Shown: positions 8,080 to 17,252, numbered from the stretch's first letter. The stretch is 64,000 nt of DNA from Rhodopseudomonas palustris (GCF_007005445.1 NZ_CP041387.1:4107501-4171500); one strand, 5' to 3'. Notes: generated by a model from the letters alone, not told the origin. Translations and numbers: made by a program.

Positions 8080-8559
8080 CAGTTCTCGCCTTTCCCATTT
8101 CGGTCTCAGACGCGACAGTGCGCGGCTTTGTTCCGGGCGCAGCCGAATAGACCACGCTGTCGCACAAGGATGCGTCAGCGCCGTGAAGCACCGCGCGGGA
8201 CTCGTGCCCGCTTGACCGAAGCGGAAATCGGCGCCTGGCGTCGGGCAGCGGCGATGGCCGGACGCGCGCCCGAGGGTCGCGCAGGCACAGCGATCTCGAC
8301 CGACAGACCACACCAAGCTACCATCCACGCATTCGTGAATGACCAAGCCGGCCGAAGCCCCTCGAACTGTCTTGATCGCAAGTGATTATTTACTGCAGGA
8401 ACGCAGGTTCTGCTGCGGCGCGATGCCGCCGGTAGCCTGGTGGTTCAAAGACTTGTCGCGCTGCAAAACTATGCCAAGCTGGGAACCGGGTGGGTTGCCA
8501 AGAATTGTCGGTCAAAGACTGAAATTCAAACTAACACATCGCTATAGAGGAAGGTAAGA
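8080..8559. other. 480-bp intergenic region, no gene supported
   Basis: This lies between the divergent alpha-glucosidase and the 175-residue hypothetical gene. An open frame from 8170 to 8385 (71 codons) lacks a spaced ribosome site and looks like composition noise. The last 150 bases are richer in A and T than their surroundings and probably hold the promoter of the downstream gene, but no clear consensus was recognised. Confidence 0.5.
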
Positions 8560-9087
8560 ATGACGCAGATCACCAAGGTTTATCAGGACGCCGGCAAGGC
8601 TCAGGCGGCCGTCGCGGAGCTGAAAGCCGCCTCGTTCAGCAACGCCGCGATCGCCTCCACCAGCAAGGACGGGACCGTGGTCACGGTCGACCCGCCGTTC
8701 GGCAAGGGCGGCCAGGCCGACGCCATTCTCAACCGCCACGGTCCGAGCCGTGACACCAGCGGCTATGGCAGCGCCTCGCTGACGGACTCGTCCGCCCGGC
8801 TGACCGGCGCGCCGCGTCTGACCGACTCCCGCACCACGCTCGGCGGCATCTTCCCGGAGCTGACCAGCCCGAACTTCTTCCTGTCGTCGATGTTCGGCCC
8901 GCTGCTGGCGGCGTCGCAGAAGCCGTGGTCATCGCTGGCGTCGAGCCAGAAGCCGTGGTCGAGCCTGGCCAAGAGCCAGGACGCCTGGTCGTCGCTGGCC
9001 AGCAATCAGAAGGCGTCGGCGCAACTGATCAACAATCCGGCGCCGTTCTCGTCGATGCTGGGGCTGCCGGTGCTCGCCGGCCGCTGA
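8560..9087 (+). CDS. Hypothetical protein with WSSLA repeats
   Basis: A 175-residue protein of unknown function behind a strong ribosome site (GAGGAAGG). The first 45 residues (MTQITKVYQDAGKAQAAVAE..., SKDGTVVTVD) vaguely resemble the small alpha/beta fold of general stress protein 17M-like domains; this is a weak impression. The C-terminal half carries a tandem repeat of nine to ten residues: SQKPWSSLAS, SQKPWSSLAK, SQDAWSSLAS, then NQKASAQL. There is no signal peptide and no clear membrane helix, although FFLSSMFGPLLAA is hydrophobic. A strong terminator follows, so it is probably a single-gene transcript. Confidence 0.7.
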   Translation: MTQITKVYQDAGKAQAAVAELKAASFSNAAIASTSKDGTVVTVDPPFGKGGQADAILNRHGPSRDTSGYGSASLTDSSARLTGAPRLTDSRTTLGGIFPELTSPNFFLSSMFGPLLAASQKPWSSLASSQKPWSSLAKSQDAWSSLASNQKASAQLINNPAPFSSMLGLPVLAGR

Positions 9088-9117
9088 GCATTTCTCCTCA
9101 CTGATCGTTCGCGTCGA

Positions 9118-9145
9118 GGGCGCCGGCTTTGCCGGCGCCCTTTTT
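9118..9145 (+). terminator. Rho-independent terminator
   Basis: GGGCGCCGGC, loop TTT, GCCGGCGCCC, then TTTTT. The perfect 10-bp stem lies 30 bases downstream of the 175-residue hypothetical gene. Confidence 0.92.
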
Positions 9146-9227
9146 GCGTCGCCACTTGCGAGTGCGCTGAAGCGACTTGCGCGTACAGTGAGCTTCCGGA
9201 ATCAATCGATCAGTTCCGGAGACTGCG

Positions 9228-9404
9228 ATGCGGGTCATGCGCCGATTGACCGTCCTTGGTGAATTGCCGATCACTGAGACGCTCCACGAGCGGGGCTTCG
9301 TCACGGCAAGGCCCGCTGCTGCCTTGCCGGCTTACGTCACCCTTGCTTGTGCCGCCCTTGCTTACGTCGCCCTTGCCTACGCCCCTGAACTCGGGGGCAG
9401 GTGA
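9228..9404 (+). CDS. Small membrane protein, 58 residues, built on a pentapeptide repeat
   Basis: A 58-residue open frame with GGAG six bases before its ATG. Its TGA overlaps the ATG of the next gene (TGATG), so the two are probably translationally coupled. The N terminus is charged (MRVMRRLTVLGELPITETLH). The C-terminal third is a likely membrane helix made of five-residue repeats: AYVTL, ACAAL, AYVAL, AYAPE. These are encoded by the 15-bp tandem repeat at 9331-9387. No family was recognised. Ribosome site, coupling and a coherent hydropathy pattern support it; expression is not proven. Confidence 0.6.
   Translation: MRVMRRLTVLGELPITETLHERGFVTARPAAALPAYVTLACAALAYVALAYAPELGGR
9331..9387 (+). 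repeat. 15-bp tandem repeat inside a small gene
   Basis: Units at 9331-9345, 9346-9360 and 9361-9375, plus a partial unit at 9376-9387, follow the pattern CTTACGTCGCCCTTG. The length is a multiple of three and the repeat encodes successive hydrophobic pentapeptides, so copy-number change would lengthen or shorten the putative membrane helix without breaking the frame. Confidence 0.8.
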
Positions 9405-9874
9405 TGCTCGAGCTGAGCCTGATCGGCGTGATCGGACTTGCGGCGCTGTATTGGACGGCGCTGTGGTGGATGGGCCGGCATGAGGATGTATTGTACGGCC
9501 ATTTCGTCAACCCCTCCGACAGCGCCGCGCCGCGAACGAGCGTCGAGCCGGCGCAGGGACCGCCGGTCGATATCAAGTCTATGCTGCAGACTGCGCCGCG
9601 GAAGACTGCCGCGCGGAAGACACCCGCAAGGACAACCTTCCTGCCGGATGCATCGCCCCTTTCGCGACTACCAACCGCAACCGCCGCCATGCCGGCACAG
9701 AGCGCGGTGCCGGCAGCCATCACGGCGGCGCCCGGCATCAAGCTGCCGTCTGCGGATTCCGCAACGGCTAGCCCGCGTCATGCGCCGGCCGCCGCGGCGA
9801 CGCGCCACGACGCGCTGGCATCGCTCCTGGAGACCATCAAGCGCGATCTCAACGACTCGGTTGGCAAGCCTTGA
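9404..9874 (+). CDS. Hypothetical single-pass membrane protein
   Basis: A 156-residue protein with one N-terminal membrane helix (MLELSLIGVIGLAALYWTAL) followed by WWMGRHEDVLYGHF. A long low-complexity region rich in Ala, Pro, Thr and Lys leads to a short amphipathic C terminus (ALASLLETIKRDLNDS). Its start overlaps the stop of the upstream 58-codon gene. Topology suggests a membrane anchor with a flexible arm. No domain was recognised. Confidence 0.65.
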   Translation: MLELSLIGVIGLAALYWTALWWMGRHEDVLYGHFVNPSDSAAPRTSVEPAQGPPVDIKSMLQTAPRKTAARKTPARTTFLPDASPLSRLPTATAAMPAQSAVPAAITAAPGIKLPSADSATASPRHAPAAAATRHDALASLLETIKRDLNDSVGKP

Positions 9875-10009
9875 AAGGCGCCATGGCGGCGCTCGGACGC
9901 TGAAGCGTTGCCGAGCGAAGCGGGAGCCGGCGTGAAGCGAGCGCGTTGCCACTAACAACTGGAGCGCCGGTTCCGGATCCATCAGACCGGAAATGCTCCA
10001 GGCTCGTGC

Positions 10010-10168
10010 TCAGTCGTGGTGACGCGGGATCAGTCTGGCTTTGGCGTGCTGGTGCGCGCCCTGGTGACCGCTCGCGATCACCACGCCGAACAGGATCAGC
10101 ACCGTCGACGCCGCGGCCGCAGCCAACAGCAGGATGTCGAAAGTCATCATGGTGCTCGTCATCGCCAT
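10010..10168 (-). CDS. Small membrane protein, 52 residues
   Basis: A short protein with a single hydrophobic helix (TFDILLLAAAAASTVLILFG) and a His-rich basic tail (HQGAHQHAKARLIPRHHD). AGGGGGAT precedes the start; ATGs at 10168 and 10162 are both possible. No family was recognised. The clear ribosome site and a helix followed by a charged tail suggest a real gene, and the His-rich tail might bind metal. Confidence 0.5.
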   Translation of the reverse strand: MAMTSTMMTFDILLLAAAAASTVLILFGVVIASGHQGAHQHAKARLIPRHHD

Positions 10169-10337
10169 ATCCCCCTGCAGCGAAGCAGTGAGTAAGCTTC
10201 GCGCCGAAGCCACGAGGCGGCGTTGACGCCGATCAACCGCAACACCCGCCCGGAGCGGACAGCATTGCGCTCCGCGCAGAGCAGGCGCGAAGGCGAAGGC
10301 GAGAGAGTCTGAAGCTCGCCGTGCTGAGCGGGAGATC

Positions 10338-10411
10338 TGGAGCGGGCGAAGGGAATCGAACCCTCGTATGCAGCTTGGGAAGCTGCCGTTCTACCATTGA
10401 ACTACGCCCGC
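10338..10411 (-). tRNA. tRNA-Gly (anticodon CCC)
   Basis: The minus strand folds as a tRNA. The acceptor arm is GCGGGCG paired with CGCCCGC, the D arm contains GTTCAATGGTAGAAC, the anticodon arm is GCAGC-TTCCCAA-GCTGC with anticodon CCC, and the T arm is GAGGG-TTCGATT-CCCTT. The discriminator is T and CCA is encoded. It reads GGG glycine codons. It stands alone between small genes and shows no sign of an integrated element. Confidence 0.97.
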
Positions 10412-10598
10412 GCCGGGCCGCGACGACGCGGCGGCGTCCCTTGATCTAGCCGAGACGGCGCGATCCGCCAAGAGGCCATCTCGGAAACGGACGGCGCACG
10501 ACGCCGCAGTTTACTGCATCGCAACATGCGCCACGGTCCCGTTAACAGGCTGTTTACTTTCTGAATGCCAAGCGTAGTTTCGCTGGTATAGTTCACCT

Positions 10599-11177
10599 AT
10601 GGCGGGGGCTGCCTACACGATCTTCGACACCATGATGGGCCGATGCGGGATCGCATGGGACGTCGGGGGCGTGCTCGCCGTGCAGCTTGCCGAAGGCCGA
10701 GAGATCGACACCCGCCGCAGGCTGCTGCGGCTGTGCCCGGACGCCCGGGAGAGCAAACCCGCGGTCTGGATCGAGCCGGTGATCGACGGCATCGTCGCAG
10801 CATTGGCGGGCGAGCCGTGGGATTTCTCCGATGTCGGGCTCGATCTCGGCGGTATTCCGACATTCGACTGCCGGGTCTATGCGGCGGTTCGCACGATTCC
10901 GCGGGGCGAGACCGCAACCTTCGCCGACATCGCCAGGCAGATTCGCAGCTCGGGCGCGGTCCACGCCGTGGGGCAGGCGATCCGCCGCAATCCGTTCGCC
11001 CTGATCGTTCCCTGCCATCGCGCCCTGGCCACCGCCGGAGACGCCGGCGGCACCTGCGCCAACGGCGGAGCCATTACCCGGCGGCGCCTGCTGTCGCTCG
11101 AAGGCGCATTGGCGACCAGCGGGCCGACCCTGCTGGATGTGCTGCTGCCGTTTGCCCCGAGGCAGGCCGACCGCTAG
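10599..11177 (+). CDS. Methylated-DNA--[protein]-cysteine S-methyltransferase (MGMT-like)
   Basis: A 192-residue suicide DNA-repair protein. The active-site motif is NPFALIVPCHRAL with the acceptor Cys at about residue 139. The preceding helix-turn-helix region (RGETATFADIARQI ... AVGQAIRRNP) matches the family. The usual glycine-rich loop after PCHR is replaced by DAGGTCANGGAI, a somewhat divergent substrate loop. There is no Ada-type N-terminal domain. It ends tail-to-tail with the MATE gene, the two stop codons overlapping in CTAG. Confidence 0.87.
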   Translation: MAGAAYTIFDTMMGRCGIAWDVGGVLAVQLAEGREIDTRRRLLRLCPDARESKPAVWIEPVIDGIVAALAGEPWDFSDVGLDLGGIPTFDCRVYAAVRTIPRGETATFADIARQIRSSGAVHAVGQAIRRNPFALIVPCHRALATAGDAGGTCANGGAITRRRLLSLEGALATSGPTLLDVLLPFAPRQADR

Positions 11178-12610
11178 CGCGCCACCGGCACGGCCGGCGG
11201 CTTCGGCCCCCAGCGCGTCACCAGCACGCTGAGCGCCGACGTCAGCCCGAGCAGCACCATCGAGCCGGCGGCGAGCAGATAGAAGCTGCCGACGCTGCCG
11301 TGGTGCTCGATCAGCAGCCAGCCGCCGACGACGACGAACAGTAGCCGTCCGGTCTGGGCCAGCACCGGCCCCAGCACCCTGGCGGCGCCCTGCGCCGAAA
11401 AATACATCGAGATCGCCAGCCCGATGAACGCGTACATCGGCCCCGCGGCGCGCAGATATTGCTCGCCGGCGAGCCGCACCGCGGCATCGTCGGTGAACAG
11501 GTCGACCCACAGATGCGGCATGATCGCGATCCCGGTGCCGAACACCCCGACAAACAGGAACGACACCAGTCCGGCCGTCCAGGCGATCCGCCGCGCCCGC
11601 TTCACCCGGCCGGCGCCGATCGCCATGCCGATCATCGGCACCGAGGCGATGCCGACTGCGAAAGCGATCGAGGTGAGCATGAATTCGAGCCGCCCGCCTA
11701 TGCCGTAGCCGGCCAGCACCGCGGTGCCGAAATGCGCCAGCATGTGGGTGAAGATGGTGATGGTCAGCACCGACTGCAGCGGCGAGAAGCACGACACTGC
11801 ACCCACCTTGAGAATATCGAAGAACATCCCACGTTCGATCCGCAGTCCTTTCAGACGCGGCGTCACCCCGGCGCGGCCGGAGAAGATCACCCAGGCCATC
11901 ACCGCAGCACCAATCGAAAACGCCACCAATGTGCCGGCGGCGACGCCCGGCATGCCGAACCGCGGGATCGGCCCGAAGCCGAGGCCGAGCACGCCGCCGA
12001 GCACGATCTGCAGCATCGCCGAGCTGAGGATCATCAGCGACGGCAGCTTCATGTTGCCGGTGCCGCGCAGGATCGCCGCGAAGGTGTTCATCAGCCACGG
12101 CACCACCGCGCCGGCGAAGAAGATGTGGGTGTAGCCGACTGCCTGGCTGAGCACCGCACCGCGGCCGCCCAGCAGTTCCAGCGCCCGCTCTCCGAAAATC
12201 AGCATGCCGACCGTGAACATCAGACCGAAGCACAGCCCGATCAGCAGCGCGTGCATCGCCAGCGCGGCTGCGCGCTCGTCGTCGCCGGAGCCGAGCGCCC
12301 GCGCGATCGCCGAGGCGACGCCTCCCCCCATCGCGCCGCCCGACATAGTCATGGTCAGGATCACGAACGGAAACACCAGCGCCATCGCGGCCAGCGCTTC
12401 GGTGCCGAGCCGTCCGACATAGGACGTCTCGGCGACCGCCACGCAGGTGCCGGCGGTCAGCGCCACCACGTTCGGCCACGACAGCCGCAGCAGCGTGCGC
12501 AGGATGCCGTCGTCGAGCAGCGGATTCTTCGGAGGGGGCGGTGACGGGGCAGGCGGAGCCGGTGCGCCTTGCGCGACCGGCGGCAGCTCCGCCACGGCGA
12601 TATCGGACAT
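11174..12610 (-). CDS. MATE family efflux transporter
   Basis: A 478-residue inner-membrane protein with about 12 membrane helices and a proline-rich N-terminal tail (PPAPSPPPPKNPLLDD). The two-fold pseudo-repeat of the MATE family is visible: each half starts with a helix like LLRLSWPNVVALTAGTC or LKVGAVSCFSPLQSVLTI. MATE proteins expel drugs or metabolites by sodium or proton antiport. The substrate cannot be predicted. It is probably transcribed alone. Confidence 0.9.
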   Translation of the reverse strand: MSDIAVAELPPVAQGAPAPPAPSPPPPKNPLLDDGILRTLLRLSWPNVVALTAGTCVAVAETSYVGRLGTEALAAMALVFPFVILTMTMSGGAMGGGVASAIARALGSGDDERAAALAMHALLIGLCFGLMFTVGMLIFGERALELLGGRGAVLSQAVGYTHIFFAGAVVPWLMNTFAAILRGTGNMKLPSLMILSSAMLQIVLGGVLGLGFGPIPRFGMPGVAAGTLVAFSIGAAVMAWVIFSGRAGVTPRLKGLRIERGMFFDILKVGAVSCFSPLQSVLTITIFTHMLAHFGTAVLAGYGIGGRLEFMLTSIAFAVGIASVPMIGMAIGAGRVKRARRIAWTAGLVSFLFVGVFGTGIAIMPHLWVDLFTDDAAVRLAGEQYLRAAGPMYAFIGLAISMYFSAQGAARVLGPVLAQTGRLLFVVVGGWLLIEHHGSVGSFYLLAAGSMVLLGLTSALSVLVTRWGPKPPAVPVAR

Positions 12611-12732
12611 GCGTTTCCCCCGAGGCCCGATCTCGGCCGAGCGTCCCTGTCTCTATCACCGTTCCAGAGGGACGCGATGCCCGCGCCACGCATGGCCGCC
12701 CGCGGGCAGATCGGAGCGCACCGACCGGAAGG

Positions 12733-13782
12733 TCAGCGCACCGTCCAAACCAGCGGCGCTGCGTGGTGATCGCCGGCCAGACTGACCGCGATGCGACGGC
12801 CGCAGCCGGCAGCGAGGCCCTCGACCAGTCCTTGGAGCACGCGAACGCAGGCCGGGTGGGCGTCGGCGACGCCATCCATCAGCTTCCAGCCGATCTGCCG
12901 CAGCTCGTATCCGCCGCCGGTCTCGCGCAGCCCGGCGTCGTCATCCTGCGCCGCGAGCAGCGCCCGCAGCAAGGCGGCGAAACCGGCGGCGTCGCGGCCG
13001 GTCGCACCGAGCGTCGGCGCTAGATCGTCATAGGACTGCATCCCGATCAACTTGCCGGTGAGATGCAGCAGATGGCCGCCGTCGAGCGGGCCGAATAATT
13101 GCACCACGACCGGCGCCGCCGTGCGAACATATTCCATCGCGTAGTTACGGTGGGCTTTCTCCAGCCGCCGCTTCGGCCAGCTCTCGACCGGCAGCGCCGG
13201 CGCCGCCGCCGGATCGAACAGCGGCGCATCGAGGTGGCGGGCGAATTGCAGCCGCTGATCCGGCTCGAGGACGTCATCGGCCTCGTAGTAGTAGCCTTCC
13301 AATCCGTCCTGGCCGTCGACGCTCTGCTTGGTGCAGACGAAGCCGAGCCTGAGATTGCCGAGCGCGACGCCGTTGTTGGCATGCCAGCCGCGCAGCATCG
13401 CTTTCGACACCTCGCCTGGGACGCCGCAGATCGCGGTGCCGCGCCAGATCCAGCGCGGCGGCGGATAGCGGATCCACGCCTTGCGATCGTTCTCGTACAT
13501 GTATTCGACGTGCACGCCGCCGATCCAGTTCGACAGATAGTGATACTGCGCCGCCGCCACCGCCGGCGGCAGATGATCGAGGCCGAGCTTGGCGAGCCCG
13601 GCGACGAAGCGTTCCTGCTGCTGGCGACGAAACACCCGGAACACGAATTCGGCGGCATCGGCCGTGCCGCGGCGACTGACCAGCGTCAGGACCAGGCCGG
13701 TGAACACTGCATGATACAGATCGGCAACGCCGCGCCACGCGCGCGACGGCGCCGCCTGCCCGGCTTCGGACGCTTCTCCCAT
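12733..13782 (-). CDS. Conserved-looking protein of unknown function, 349 residues
   Basis: I do not recognise this family. The protein is soluble-looking, rich in aromatic residues and low in cysteine. Distinctive stretches are [60 protein letters not shown] and [11 protein letters not shown]. Their density of Trp, Tyr, His and Gly suggests a folded binding or catalytic site. The start at 13782 is chosen because the upstream extension is only Arg/Thr-rich; 23 extra codons are open. It is divergent from a PQQ-type lipoprotein gene with about 150 bases between, but no functional tie is shown. Confidence 0.75.
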   Translation of the reverse strand: MGEASEAGQAAPSRAWRGVADLYHAVFTGLVLTLVSRRGTADAAEFVFRVFRRQQQERFVAGLAKLGLDHLPPAVAAAQYHYLSNWIGGVHVEYMYENDRKAWIRYPPPRWIWRGTAICGVPGEVSKAMLRGWHANNGVALGNLRLGFVCTKQSVDGQDGLEGYYYEADDVLEPDQRLQFARHLDAPLFDPAAAPALPVESWPKRRLEKAHRNYAMEYVRTAAPVVVQLFGPLDGGHLLHLTGKLIGMQSYDDLAPTLGATGRDAAGFAALLRALLAAQDDDAGLRETGGGYELRQIGWKLMDGVADAHPACVRVLQGLVEGLAAGCGRRIAVSLAGDHHAAPLVWTVR

Positions 13783-13930
13783 GGGCTCTCTTCCCGTTGT
13801 CGTTCTTGTTCGTGGTTTCTGCCGCGGCCGCCCTGCGACCAGCCGTCTCACTGATTTTCACGGGTGGGAATTGAACACAACCCCGCTTCCGACATTGCCA
13901 TTGTTCAGTTCCTCCAGTGGAGATTTGTCG

Positions 13931-15274
13931 ATGCGCCGATCGCTTCCGACCAGCCGGCTCGCCCTGTGCCTCGCCCTGGTGCTGCCGCTCGCGGCCTGCG
14001 GCGATCAGTCCAATCTGGCACAGGGCGAGGATTTCGGCCCCTCGCCGAAGCTGCCGGAGCCGGCGAACACGCTGTTGCCGACGGTCAACATCGCCAAGGC
14101 GGTGGGCTGGTCGGAGGGCGCCACGCCGAAACCGGCCGAGGGACTTGCGGTGACGGCGTTCGCGAGGGGGCTCGATCACCCGCGCACGATCCACGTGCTG
14201 CCGAACGGCGACGTGCTGGTGGCCGAAACCAACGCGCCGGAACGCCCCGAAGAGGGCAAGGGCCTCAAGCGCCGGGTCGCAGAGTACGTCATGGGGCAAG
14301 CCGGCGCCCGAACGCCGAGCGCAAACCGCATCACCCTGCTGCGCGATGCCGACGGCGACGGCGTCGCCGAGATCCGCGAGACGTTCCTCGAGGGTCTCAA
14401 TTCGCCGTTCGGCATGGCGCTGGTCGGCAACGAATTCTACGTCGCCAACACCGACGCGATCGTGCGTTTCCCCTACAATCCGGGCGACACCCGGATCACC
14501 GCAGCGGGCGAAAAGCTGGCCGATCTGCCGGCCGGCCCGCTCAATCATCACTGGACCAAGGATCTCGTCGCCAGCCCGGACGGCAGCAAGCTGTACGCGA
14601 CCTCCGGCTCCAACAGCAACGCCGCCGAACACGGCATGGCGGTCGAGGAAAACCGCGCCGCCGTGATCGAGGTCGACCGGCAGAGCGGCGCGACGCGGCT
14701 GTTCGCATCCGGGCTGCGCAATCCCAACGGTCCGGCTTTCCATCCCGAGACCGGCGAATTGTGGGTCGTCGTCAACGAGCGCGACGAGATCGGCAGCGAC
14801 CTCGTGCCCGATTACATGACTTCGGTGAAGGACGGCGGGTTCTACGGCTGGCCGTACAGCTACTTCGGCCAGCACGTCGATGACCGCGTCAAGCCGCCGC
14901 GGCCGGATCTGGTCGAGAAAGCGATCGTGCCGGACTACGCGCTGGGCAACCACACGGCCTCGCTCGGACTCGCCTTCAACACCAGCGATCTGTTTCCCGA
15001 CGCGATGAAGGGCGGTGCCTTCGTCGGCCAGCACGGCTCGTGGAATCGCAAGCCGCACTCCGGCTACAAGGTGATCTTCATCCCGTTCGAAGGCGGCAAA
15101 CCGTCCGGGCCGCCGCGCGACGTTCTGGCCGGCTTCCTCAACGCCGACCAACAGGCGCAGGGCCGCCCGGTCGGTGTCGCGCTGGACCAGCGCGGCGCGC
15201 TGCTGGTCGCCGACGACGTCGGCAACGCGATCTGGCGGGTGACCCCGGCGGGTACTGAGGCAGCGTCCAATTGA
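13931..15274 (+). CDS. PQQ-type sorbosone/glucose dehydrogenase-like lipoprotein
   Basis: A 447-residue periplasmic beta-propeller protein of the glucose/sorbosone dehydrogenase group. The N terminus is a lipoprotein signal with lipobox LPLAAC, so it is membrane-anchored. Propeller motifs include [37 protein letters not shown] and [20 protein letters not shown]; a [16 protein letters not shown] segment matches sorbosone dehydrogenases. The family oxidises sugars or aldoses with PQQ, but the substrate here is unknown and some homologues may be non-enzymatic. The start at 13931 gives a proper signal; 50 open codons upstream do not fit. A second homologue lies at 39925-41187. Confidence 0.85.
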   Translation: MRRSLPTSRLALCLALVLPLAACGDQSNLAQGEDFGPSPKLPEPANTLLPTVNIAKAVGWSEGATPKPAEGLAVTAFARGLDHPRTIHVLPNGDVLVAETNAPERPEEGKGLKRRVAEYVMGQAGARTPSANRITLLRDADGDGVAEIRETFLEGLNSPFGMALVGNEFYVANTDAIVRFPYNPGDTRITAAGEKLADLPAGPLNHHWTKDLVASPDGSKLYATSGSNSNAAEHGMAVEENRAAVIEVDRQSGATRLFASGLRNPNGPAFHPETGELWVVVNERDEIGSDLVPDYMTSVKDGGFYGWPYSYFGQHVDDRVKPPRPDLVEKAIVPDYALGNHTASLGLAFNTSDLFPDAMKGGAFVGQHGSWNRKPHSGYKVIFIPFEGGKPSGPPRDVLAGFLNADQQAQGRPVGVALDQRGALLVADDVGNAIWRVTPAGTEAASN

Positions 15275-15310
15275 ACAGCCGCAAATCGACTGGAGCGGGT
15301 TCGATCGCGG

Positions 15311-15913
15311 TCATTCGGAGAGACTGGAGTCCTGCGCGACCAATCGTGGACGCTCCCGAAACTGGAGGCCGTCATACACCTCGGCCAAGGACAACCGCAC
15401 TTTCAGCTTCGGCAATTCAAATTCGGCGCCGAGGCCTTTCAGAACCTCGTTGCTCCACTGCCGGTCCTCGCCCCGGGTATAGAGATGCGCACTCGCCATC
15501 TCGGTGTCGATCAGCAGAATATACTCGAGGCACACAAGTGATTGGTACTCCGCAAGCTTGACGGTCACGTCGAAACCACTCGTTGTCGGCGACAGCACTT
15601 CGACAACGAGCAACGGCTGATCGGCGACCAGCGACTCTTCGACAGGTTGGCCACAGTCGACGCCGAGATCCGGCATTCGGCGGGTCGACGGCGAGGTCGC
15701 GACGTAAGTGTCACCCGTAAAGGTTTGGCAGGGACCGCCGCGCACCTGACCATGAATCGCGGCCGTCAGATTCACGACGATTGCGTCGTGGCGACGGCCA
15801 GCCCCGGCCATTGCCACGATTTCGCCTTCGACCAGCTCGTAGCGCTGTTCCTGCCCGGCCACCCAGGCGAGAAACTGCTCGGCACTGACCTGCGTGACCG
15901 GCAATGTCTTCAT
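15311..15913 (-). CDS. Uma2 family (DUF820) endonuclease-like protein
   Basis: A 200-residue protein with the PD-(D/E)xK-type core of the Uma2 family. It shows RYELVEGEIVAMAGAGRRHD at the N terminus, then MPDLGVDC and LLVVEVLSPTTSGFDVTVKL, followed by the expected LAEYQSL...YILLID. The Asp of PDLGVD and the Glu of VVEVLS are the probable metal ligands. Members are widespread in alphaproteobacteria and cyanobacteria and their biological role is poorly known. A much longer open frame overlaps dcd but only this part has family features. Confidence 0.85.
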   Translation of the reverse strand: MKTLPVTQVSAEQFLAWVAGQEQRYELVEGEIVAMAGAGRRHDAIVVNLTAAIHGQVRGGPCQTFTGDTYVATSPSTRRMPDLGVDCGQPVEESLVADQPLLVVEVLSPTTSGFDVTVKLAEYQSLVCLEYILLIDTEMASAHLYTRGEDRQWSNEVLKGLGAEFELPKLKVRLSLAEVYDGLQFRERPRLVAQDSSLSE

Positions 15914-15975
15914 GCCAGAACGATAGCATCCGGCTCGAACACCGCCAAGGCGGTGAAGGAGCGGGATAGTCCGCC

Positions 15976-17082
15976 TCACGCCTTGAAGTGCTTGCTCAGC
16001 TTCAGGCCCTGGGCCTGGTAGTTCGAGCCGATGCGCTGGCCGTACATCGCGTCGGGGCGCGACAGCATCTTTTCGTAGATCAGGCGGCCGACGATCTGGC
16101 CGTGCTCGAGGATGAACGGCACCTCGCGCGACCGCACTTCGAGCACCGCGCGGGCGCCCGAGCCGCCGGCGCCTTCGTAGCCGAAGCCGGGATCGAAGAA
16201 GCCGGCGTAGTGCACGCGGAATTCGCCGACCAAAGGATCGAACGGCACCATCTCGGCCGCGTAGTCCGGCGGCACCTGGACGGCTTCCTTCGAGGCCAGG
16301 ATGTAGAACTCGCCGGGATCGAGGATCAGCGTGCCGTCGGGGCGGGCCGCGATCGGCTCCCAAAACTCGCCGACCGCATAGCCGCCGCGACGATCGATAT
16401 CGACCACGCCGGTGTGGCGCTTGGCGCGATAGCCGACGAAGCCCTCGGAGTTCTCGCCCGACAGATCGACACTGAGCGCGACGCCGCCAGCGAGGTCGGC
16501 GTCGTCGGCATCGACCAGCCGCTCGGCGTCGTGCAGCGCGTCGAGCTCGTCCTGCTCCAGCGTGGCCTGGCCGACGCGGAAACGGACCTGCGACAGCCGC
16601 GAGCCTTCGCGCAGCAGCACCGGGAAAGTCTTCGGGCTGATCTCGGCATAGAGCGGGCCGTGATAGCCGGCGCCGATCATGTCGAAGCGGCGGGTGCCGT
16701 CGGCGATCACCCGGGTGAACACGTCGAGCCGGCCGGTCGAGCTTTTCGGATTGGCGGCGGCCACGATATGGCGCGGCAGCGCCAAGCTCTCAAGCAGCGG
16801 CACGATGTAGACGCAGTTGGTCTCCAGCACCGCGCCGTCCGACAAGTCGATCTCGTGCAGCTTCAGCTCGTCGATCCGCTCCGCCACGGTGCAGTCCGGC
16901 CCCGGCAGGAAGCTGGCGCGCACCCGATAGGCGATCGGTCCGAGCCGCAGGTCGAGGCTGGCCGGCTGGATCTGGCTCTCGACGAACGGATATTCCGGCA
17001 GGATCAGGCCCGATTCCGTCATCGCCGCGATCATGCGGTCGGGCAGAATTCCGTCGGCGTCGGGCGGCAGGGTGAACGGCAC
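15976..17082 (-). CDS. dcd: 2'-deoxycytidine 5'-triphosphate deaminase, double-length
   Basis: Converts dCTP to dUTP for thymidylate synthesis. At 368 residues it is about twice the length of E. coli Dcd. The first half carries ESQIQPASLDLRLG and NPKSSTGRLDVFTRV; the second carries FYILASKEAVQVPP, VGEFRVHYAGFFDPGFG and EVPFILEHGQIVGRLIYEKM. These are two copies of the dUTPase-like fold, as is normal for alphaproteobacterial Dcd. It is divergent from metZ. Confidence 0.92.
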   Translation of the reverse strand: MPFTLPPDADGILPDRMIAAMTESGLILPEYPFVESQIQPASLDLRLGPIAYRVRASFLPGPDCTVAERIDELKLHEIDLSDGAVLETNCVYIVPLLESLALPRHIVAAANPKSSTGRLDVFTRVIADGTRRFDMIGAGYHGPLYAEISPKTFPVLLREGSRLSQVRFRVGQATLEQDELDALHDAERLVDADDADLAGGVALSVDLSGENSEGFVGYRAKRHTGVVDIDRRGGYAVGEFWEPIAARPDGTLILDPGEFYILASKEAVQVPPDYAAEMVPFDPLVGEFRVHYAGFFDPGFGYEGAGGSGARAVLEVRSREVPFILEHGQIVGRLIYEKMLSRPDAMYGQRIGSNYQAQGLKLSKHFKA

Positions 17083-17197
17083 GGTGTCATCCTTCGGAGC
17101 GCAGCCATGCCCTCCGGGAAACTCAGATACGAGTGTTCACCGCTAGCCGAAGCCCGGCTTGACGGGAAGAGTACGGAGGATTAAGAGCCCGACTTAT

Positions 17198-17252
17198 CCC
17201 GTGGTGATTTGAGCCGGCCGGCTTGCAGCCACGTTAAACAAGTCGCTAAACA
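17198..17252 (+). ncRNA. SAM-II riboswitch
   Basis: The conserved core of the metA/SAM-II motif is present: CGTGGTGATTTG, then CCGGC-CTTGC, GCCACGTTAAACAAGTCG and CTAAA. The P1 stem CGTGG/CCACG and the pseudoknot-forming AAACAAGTCGCTAAA match the alphaproteobacterial consensus. It lies about 95 bases before metZ and binds S-adenosylmethionine to shut off methionine synthesis. Confidence 0.95.

Noticed and set aside
8170..8385. 71-codon open frame before the WSSLA-repeat gene
   Set aside because: No properly spaced ribosome site, no hydrophobic or domain pattern, and Arg/Ala-rich composition typical of chance frames.
8401..8500. GGAAC motifs before the WSSLA-repeat gene as EcfG promoters
   Set aside because: Neither GGAAC is followed by CGTT at 16-17 bases.
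10338..10411. tRNA-Gly as a possible integration site
   Set aside because: No integrase, no duplicated 3' tRNA end and no change in gene type nearby.
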